A stretch of 64,000 nucleotides of DNA from positions 62,001 through 126,000 of the forward strand of contig CBDIHP010000038.1 in NCBI GenBank assembly GCA_965279195.1. The letters run 5' to 3'. The notes under the pieces were generated by a model. The model saw nothing but the letters and a program-made list of their open reading frames with translations. It was not told the DNA's origin and ran no database searches. Source of the stretch: CBDIHP01 sp965279195 (GTDB taxonomy: Bacteria; Planctomycetota; Planctomycetia; Isosphaerales; Isosphaeraceae). The translations under genes were made by a program, and so were the position numbers. This document shows, piece after piece, positions 61,026-64,000 of this stretch. How positions within the stretch are numbered: the first letter of the stretch is position 1; every line of letters starts with the position of its first letter.

Positions 61026-61793
61026 ATGATCGGATCGGCCGGCACTGCCTTTGTCCTCTCAGCGACCGTCGCGGGAGTCATCGTCGCCGCCTCGCTCGGC
61101 ATCGGGCGGGCGGCGGCCAGGCGCAGATATCCGAATCCCACGGCGCTTGCCGTCTGGGTCGCGACGGGGCTGGTCGCGTGGCTCGCCGCCACCGCGGCGC
61201 TCGCCGAGTCCGGCTCGCTCGGCGTGTGGGACGCGCGGCCGCCTCGCGAGCCACTCCTGCCGCTGACGGCGCTCGCGACGTTTCTTTTGTGCAGCACCAC
61301 CGCGACGTTCCGGGACCTGCTCCCGTTCATCCCGAGGTGGCAGCCGGTCCTGCTCCAGGCCTTCCGCCTCGGCGTCGAGTTCGCGTTCTGGCGGCTCCAC
61401 GCCGAAGGCCTGGCCCCGGCCCAGGTCACGCTCGAGGGCCGGAACCTCGACGTGCTCGTGGGGCTTTCCGCACCTTTGGTCGCGGCGGGGATCGCCTCAG
61501 GGCGCATCGGCCCACGGGCCACGATTGCCTGGAACCTATTCGGCCTGGCGATGCTGCTCAACGCGATCGGGACGACGGCCACGTCGGTCCCAGGCCCGGC
61601 GCACCTCGACTGGCCCGGGGAGCCGTTCACGGCGATCGCCGCTTGGCCGGTCGTCTGGATCCCGGCGTTCCTCGCGCCCGCCGCATTCTTCCTCCACGTC
61701 GTCTCCATCCGCCAGTCGCTCTCCCGCCTTGCGACCGTCGGAATCTCAACCTCGGGCGGATTCACAGGGGGACCCACGCATGTCGAAGCGTAA
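61026..61793 (+). CDS. Hypothetical polytopic membrane protein
   Basis: 255 residues from ATG 61026, preceded by GGGAGGCGG. About seven hydrophobic segments are present, for example 'GTAFVLSATVAGVIVAASLG', 'ALAVWVATGLVAWLAATAAL', 'LLPLTALATFLLCSTTATF', 'ATIAWNLFGLAMLLNAIGT' and 'WPVVWIPAFLAPAAFFLHVV'. No family is recognised. A MarR-type site lies upstream. Its last five codons overlap the start of the NmrA-like gene, so the two are likely co-transcribed and coupled. Confidence 0.7.
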   Translation: MIGSAGTAFVLSATVAGVIVAASLGIGRAAARRRYPNPTALAVWVATGLVAWLAATAALAESGSLGVWDARPPREPLLPLTALATFLLCSTTATFRDLLPFIPRWQPVLLQAFRLGVEFAFWRLHAEGLAPAQVTLEGRNLDVLVGLSAPLVAAGIASGRIGPRATIAWNLFGLAMLLNAIGTTATSVPGPAHLDWPGEPFTAIAAWPVVWIPAFLAPAAFFLHVVSIRQSLSRLATVGISTSGGFTGGPTHVEA

Positions 61794-62723
61794 ATATCTG
61801 GTCACCGGAGCCACCGGTGCCACGGGCGGCGCCACGGTGGACGCCCTGATCGAGGCCGGGCAGGACGTCCGGGCCCTCGCCCACCGAGACGACGAGAGAT
61901 CGGACCGGTTGCGCGAGCGGGGCGCGGAGGTCGTCCTCGTCGACTTCTCCGACCGGGACTCAATCGGACGAGCCGTCGAGGGGGTGTCGGGGGCGTACTT
62001 CTGCTACCCGATCAGCAGGGGGATCGTCGAGACGACCGCGCTCTTCGCCCACGCGGCGAAGCGTGCCGGAATGGGGGCGGTCGTCAACATGTCGCAGGCC
62101 ATCGCCCGCGAGGACGCGAGGAGCCACGCCTCGTACAACCACTGGCTCTCCGAGCGGGTGTTCGATTGGTCGGGGCTCGCGGTCACGCACCTGCGGCCCG
62201 GGTTCTTCGCGGAGTGGCTGCTGAGCTTCGCCCCGATGATCCGCGAGGGGACGATCTTCGCCCCATTCGGCGACGGCCGGTGCGCGTTCATCGCGGCCAA
62301 GGACCAGGGACGCGTCATCGCGGCGATTCTACAAAACCCGGGCGCCCATCGGGGCAAGACGTATCCGCCAACCGGGCCGGTCGAGCACACGTTCGCCGAG
62401 GCAGCCGGGGTCGTCGGGCGAGTCCTCGGGAGGCACGTCGCCTACCATCAGGTCTCGTTCGAGGCGATGGCCGAGGCCATCCTCGGCCGGACCAGGGGCC
62501 TGCCCCGCAACGACGCCCTGAGCGGGTACGCCGAGTTGAACCCGCCCGACGCCGCCGGGGGCCGCCCGTCATCCAGCACCTGCGCGAGGCCCTGGAGGAC
62601 CACCACCACGGCCTGTTCGCCGGGACCAACGACTCCGTCGAGCGGATCACGGGCCGACGGCCGATGACGGTCGAGGCGTAGGTGGAGAAGCACCGCGCGG
62701 CGTTCGTCCCCGCCGCTGACTGA
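61780..62723 (+). pseudogene. NmrA family protein with damaged C-terminus
   Basis: From ATG 61780 the first ~265 residues are intact: 'KRKYLVTGATGATGGATVDA', 'YFCYPISRGIVETTALFAHA', 'AVVNMSQAIAREDARSHASY', 'GTIFAPFGDGRCAFIAAKDQ'. Near 62565 the frame breaks: the expected end 'VIQHLREALEDHHHGLFAGT' and 'NDSVERITGRRPMTVEA' is in another frame. A TAG at 62679-62681 then interrupts the remaining 'VEKHRAAFVPAAD', which ends at TGA 62721-62723. As read in its own frame it would end at 62667 with an unrelated tail. Two lesions point to a decaying gene, though the Rossmann part could still fold. Confidence 0.7.
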
Positions 62724-62806
62724 GCAGATAGCGACAACGGAGCGACGCCGGACGCCCGTGGCGCCGGAGCGGACCCGAACCGAAACGACAAACAGCGACG
62801 CGAAGT

Positions 62807-63637
62807 ATGAAGAACGAATCGGCAACCGAAGAATCCTTCCCGCAATTCAAGGCGATGCAACGCGAAATCTGGGCCGGCTTCGCCGCCAACGAGGGGTTCA
62901 CGACACTCGCGGCGGCCGAGCTGGTCGCCTTCGCGAAGGTCCGCGAGGGCGAGGCGGTGCTCGACGTCGGCTGCGGGACGGGCGTGGTCTCCGTCACGGC
63001 GGCCCGGCAAGGGGGCCGCGCGAAAGGGCTCGACCTGACGCCGGTCCTGCTCGATCGGGCGCGGGAGAACGCGTCCATCGCCGGAGTCGAGATCGAGTTC
63101 GTCGAAGGCGACGTGGAGTCGCTCCCCTATCCCGACGCCTCCTTCGACGTCGTGCTGAGCCAGTTCGGCCACATGTTCGCGCCGCGGCCCGAGGTGGCGA
63201 CCGCCGAGATGTTACGGGTGCTCAAGCCCGGCGGGCGGATCGCGTTCGCCACCTGGCCGCCCGAACATTTCATGGGCAAGACCTTCGCCCTGATCGCGAG
63301 CTACATGCCCGCCCCGGCCCCGGGCGGGCCGGTCCCCGCGCCCCCGCCGCTCTGGGGTGACCCGAACGTCGTGCGGCAACGCCTGGGCGAGCGAGTCTCG
63401 GGGCTGGGGTTCAGCCGATCCTGGCTGACCATGCCGGCCCTGAGCGCGCGCCACGTGGCGATCGGCGCCGAGGCCACGTTCGGGCCGCTCAAGGCCTTGC
63501 TCGCGAGGTTGGGCACCAACCAGCCGGAGCGGGCCGCGTCGCTCCGCGCCGCGGTGGCCCGGCTCGTCGCGGAGACCATGGAAGGCAACCACCTGCGGCA
63601 GCACTACCTGATGTCGCTCGCGACCAAGAACGCCTGA
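62807..63637 (+). CDS. Class I SAM-dependent methyltransferase
   Basis: 276 residues. Motif I is 'GEAVLDVGCGTGVVSVTAAR', with 'AKGLDLTPVLLDRARENASI' and 'VEFVEGDVESLPYPDASFDV' (here IEFVEGD) after it. 'MLRVLKPGGRIAFATWPPEH' is the usual post-motif of Methyltransf_11/UbiE-like enzymes. The C-terminal ~110 residues vary between members and should bind the substrate, which is unknown. It lies between two NmrA-family genes on the same strand and may modify the same class of small molecule. Confidence 0.9.
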   Translation: MKNESATEESFPQFKAMQREIWAGFAANEGFTTLAAAELVAFAKVREGEAVLDVGCGTGVVSVTAARQGGRAKGLDLTPVLLDRARENASIAGVEIEFVEGDVESLPYPDASFDVVLSQFGHMFAPRPEVATAEMLRVLKPGGRIAFATWPPEHFMGKTFALIASYMPAPAPGGPVPAPPPLWGDPNVVRQRLGERVSGLGFSRSWLTMPALSARHVAIGAEATFGPLKALLARLGTNQPERAASLRAAVARLVAETMEGNHLRQHYLMSLATKNA

Positions 63638-63698
63638 CGAGGGCGGATACGCCCGGCACCCGCCGACGCGGGGACGCCGCAAGACGAAAGAAGGAATC

Positions 63699-64000
63699 AT
63701 GACCAAGCCGAAGATCCTCGTCACGGGCGCGACTGGTAAGACCGGGAGCGCCGTCGTCTCCCAGCTCCGCGAACGGGACTGGCCCGTCCGCGCCGTCGTC
63801 CACCGCCGTGACGAGCGGAGCGACCGCCTCGAACGCCTCGGGGCCGAGGTCGTCGTCGCCGACCTCTACGACTCCGAGGAATTGCTCTCGGCGATGAAGG
63901 GCACGCCACGCGCTTACTACTGCCCGCCGGTGGCCCCGTACATGATCCAGTCCGCCGCGGCGTTCGCAACGGCGGCGCGGAAGGCCGGACTCGAATCGGT
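63699..64000 (+). CDS. NmrA family NAD(P)-binding protein, N-terminal part
   Basis: Truncated by the window end after ~100 residues. ATG 63699 is preceded by AAGGAATC. 'KILVTGATGKTGSAVVSQLR' is the Rossmann motif, then 'VRAVVHRRDERSDRLERLGA' and 'YYCPPVAPYMIQSAAAFATA'. It is clearly related to the damaged NmrA gene at 61780, sharing 'HR(R)DERSDRL' and 'GAEVV', so it is probably a paralogue that has kept function. Its position downstream of the methyltransferase suggests co-transcription. Confidence 0.88.
   Translation, partial: MTKPKILVTGATGKTGSAVVSQLRERDWPVRAVVHRRDERSDRLERLGAEVVVADLYDSEELLSAMKGTPRAYYCPPVAPYMIQSAAAFATAARKAGLES

Overview
The window looks like chromosomal DNA of a high-GC planctomycete, most likely Isosphaeraceae-like (inference from gene families, not from a marker gene). 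Indicators are a PSCyt1-type 'CFGCH' cytochrome protein, a DUF1501 protein with a Tat leader, a DUF1080 protein, a Tat-exported Gfo/Idh/MocA oxidoreductase, an N-terminal 'MEDRALLTA' motif of the planctomycete LEDR type on an RTX-like protein, and a DUF1570 zinc peptidase.

Positions 1-43.6 kb read as ordinary backbone with small accessory patches. In order: a truncated cytochrome protein, a secreted CocE-type hydrolase, a DUF1080 protein, a Gfo/Idh oxidoreductase, a polysaccharide deacetylase fused to a nitrilase-type amidase, DUF1501, an S9 peptidase, a PpiD/SurA-like chaperone, topA with five zinc ribbons, and acpS. A patch at 16.4-21.2 kb holds a repeat-flanked hypothetical gene, a frameshifted RTX gene, three unknown genes and an IS630 copy. 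Then come tRNA-Ala(UGC), a DUF1570 peptidase, a fucose-isomerase-like protein, a thioesterase, a ferredoxin behind a Fur-box-like palindrome, a di-haem peroxidase, a YfhO-like protein, nagA, a zinc-ribbon GTPase, treY and glgX (divergent), an outer-membrane barrel, a cupin and a Tat/2x[4Fe-4S] aldo-keto-reductase-like protein.

From about 43.86 kb the character changes. A tRNA 3'-end remnant followed by an AT-rich stretch marks a likely integration junction. To its right lies a redox-rich accessory region: one apparent seven-gene minus-strand operon (two SDRs, a small membrane protein, NmrA-type reductase, F420/NADP-reductase-like protein, EthD fragment, GH63-like glucosidase), decayed SDR, ADH, thioredoxin-reductase and NmrA genes, a broken IS5 transposase, a second IS630 with an A7 frameshift site, a TetR/tandem-YdhR pair, a MarR/FAD-monooxygenase/NAD(P)-binding module with matching operators, and a second MarR with its own operator pair.

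Two families of dispersed palindromic repeats sit between genes. Several copies start exactly at, or inside, stop codons, and two fill the whole gap between convergent genes. No CRISPR array, rRNA or clear defence system was seen. The most novel-looking signals are the repeat families, the shared MarR operators, the tRNA junction, the deacetylase-amidase fusion and the Fur-like site at the ferredoxin.
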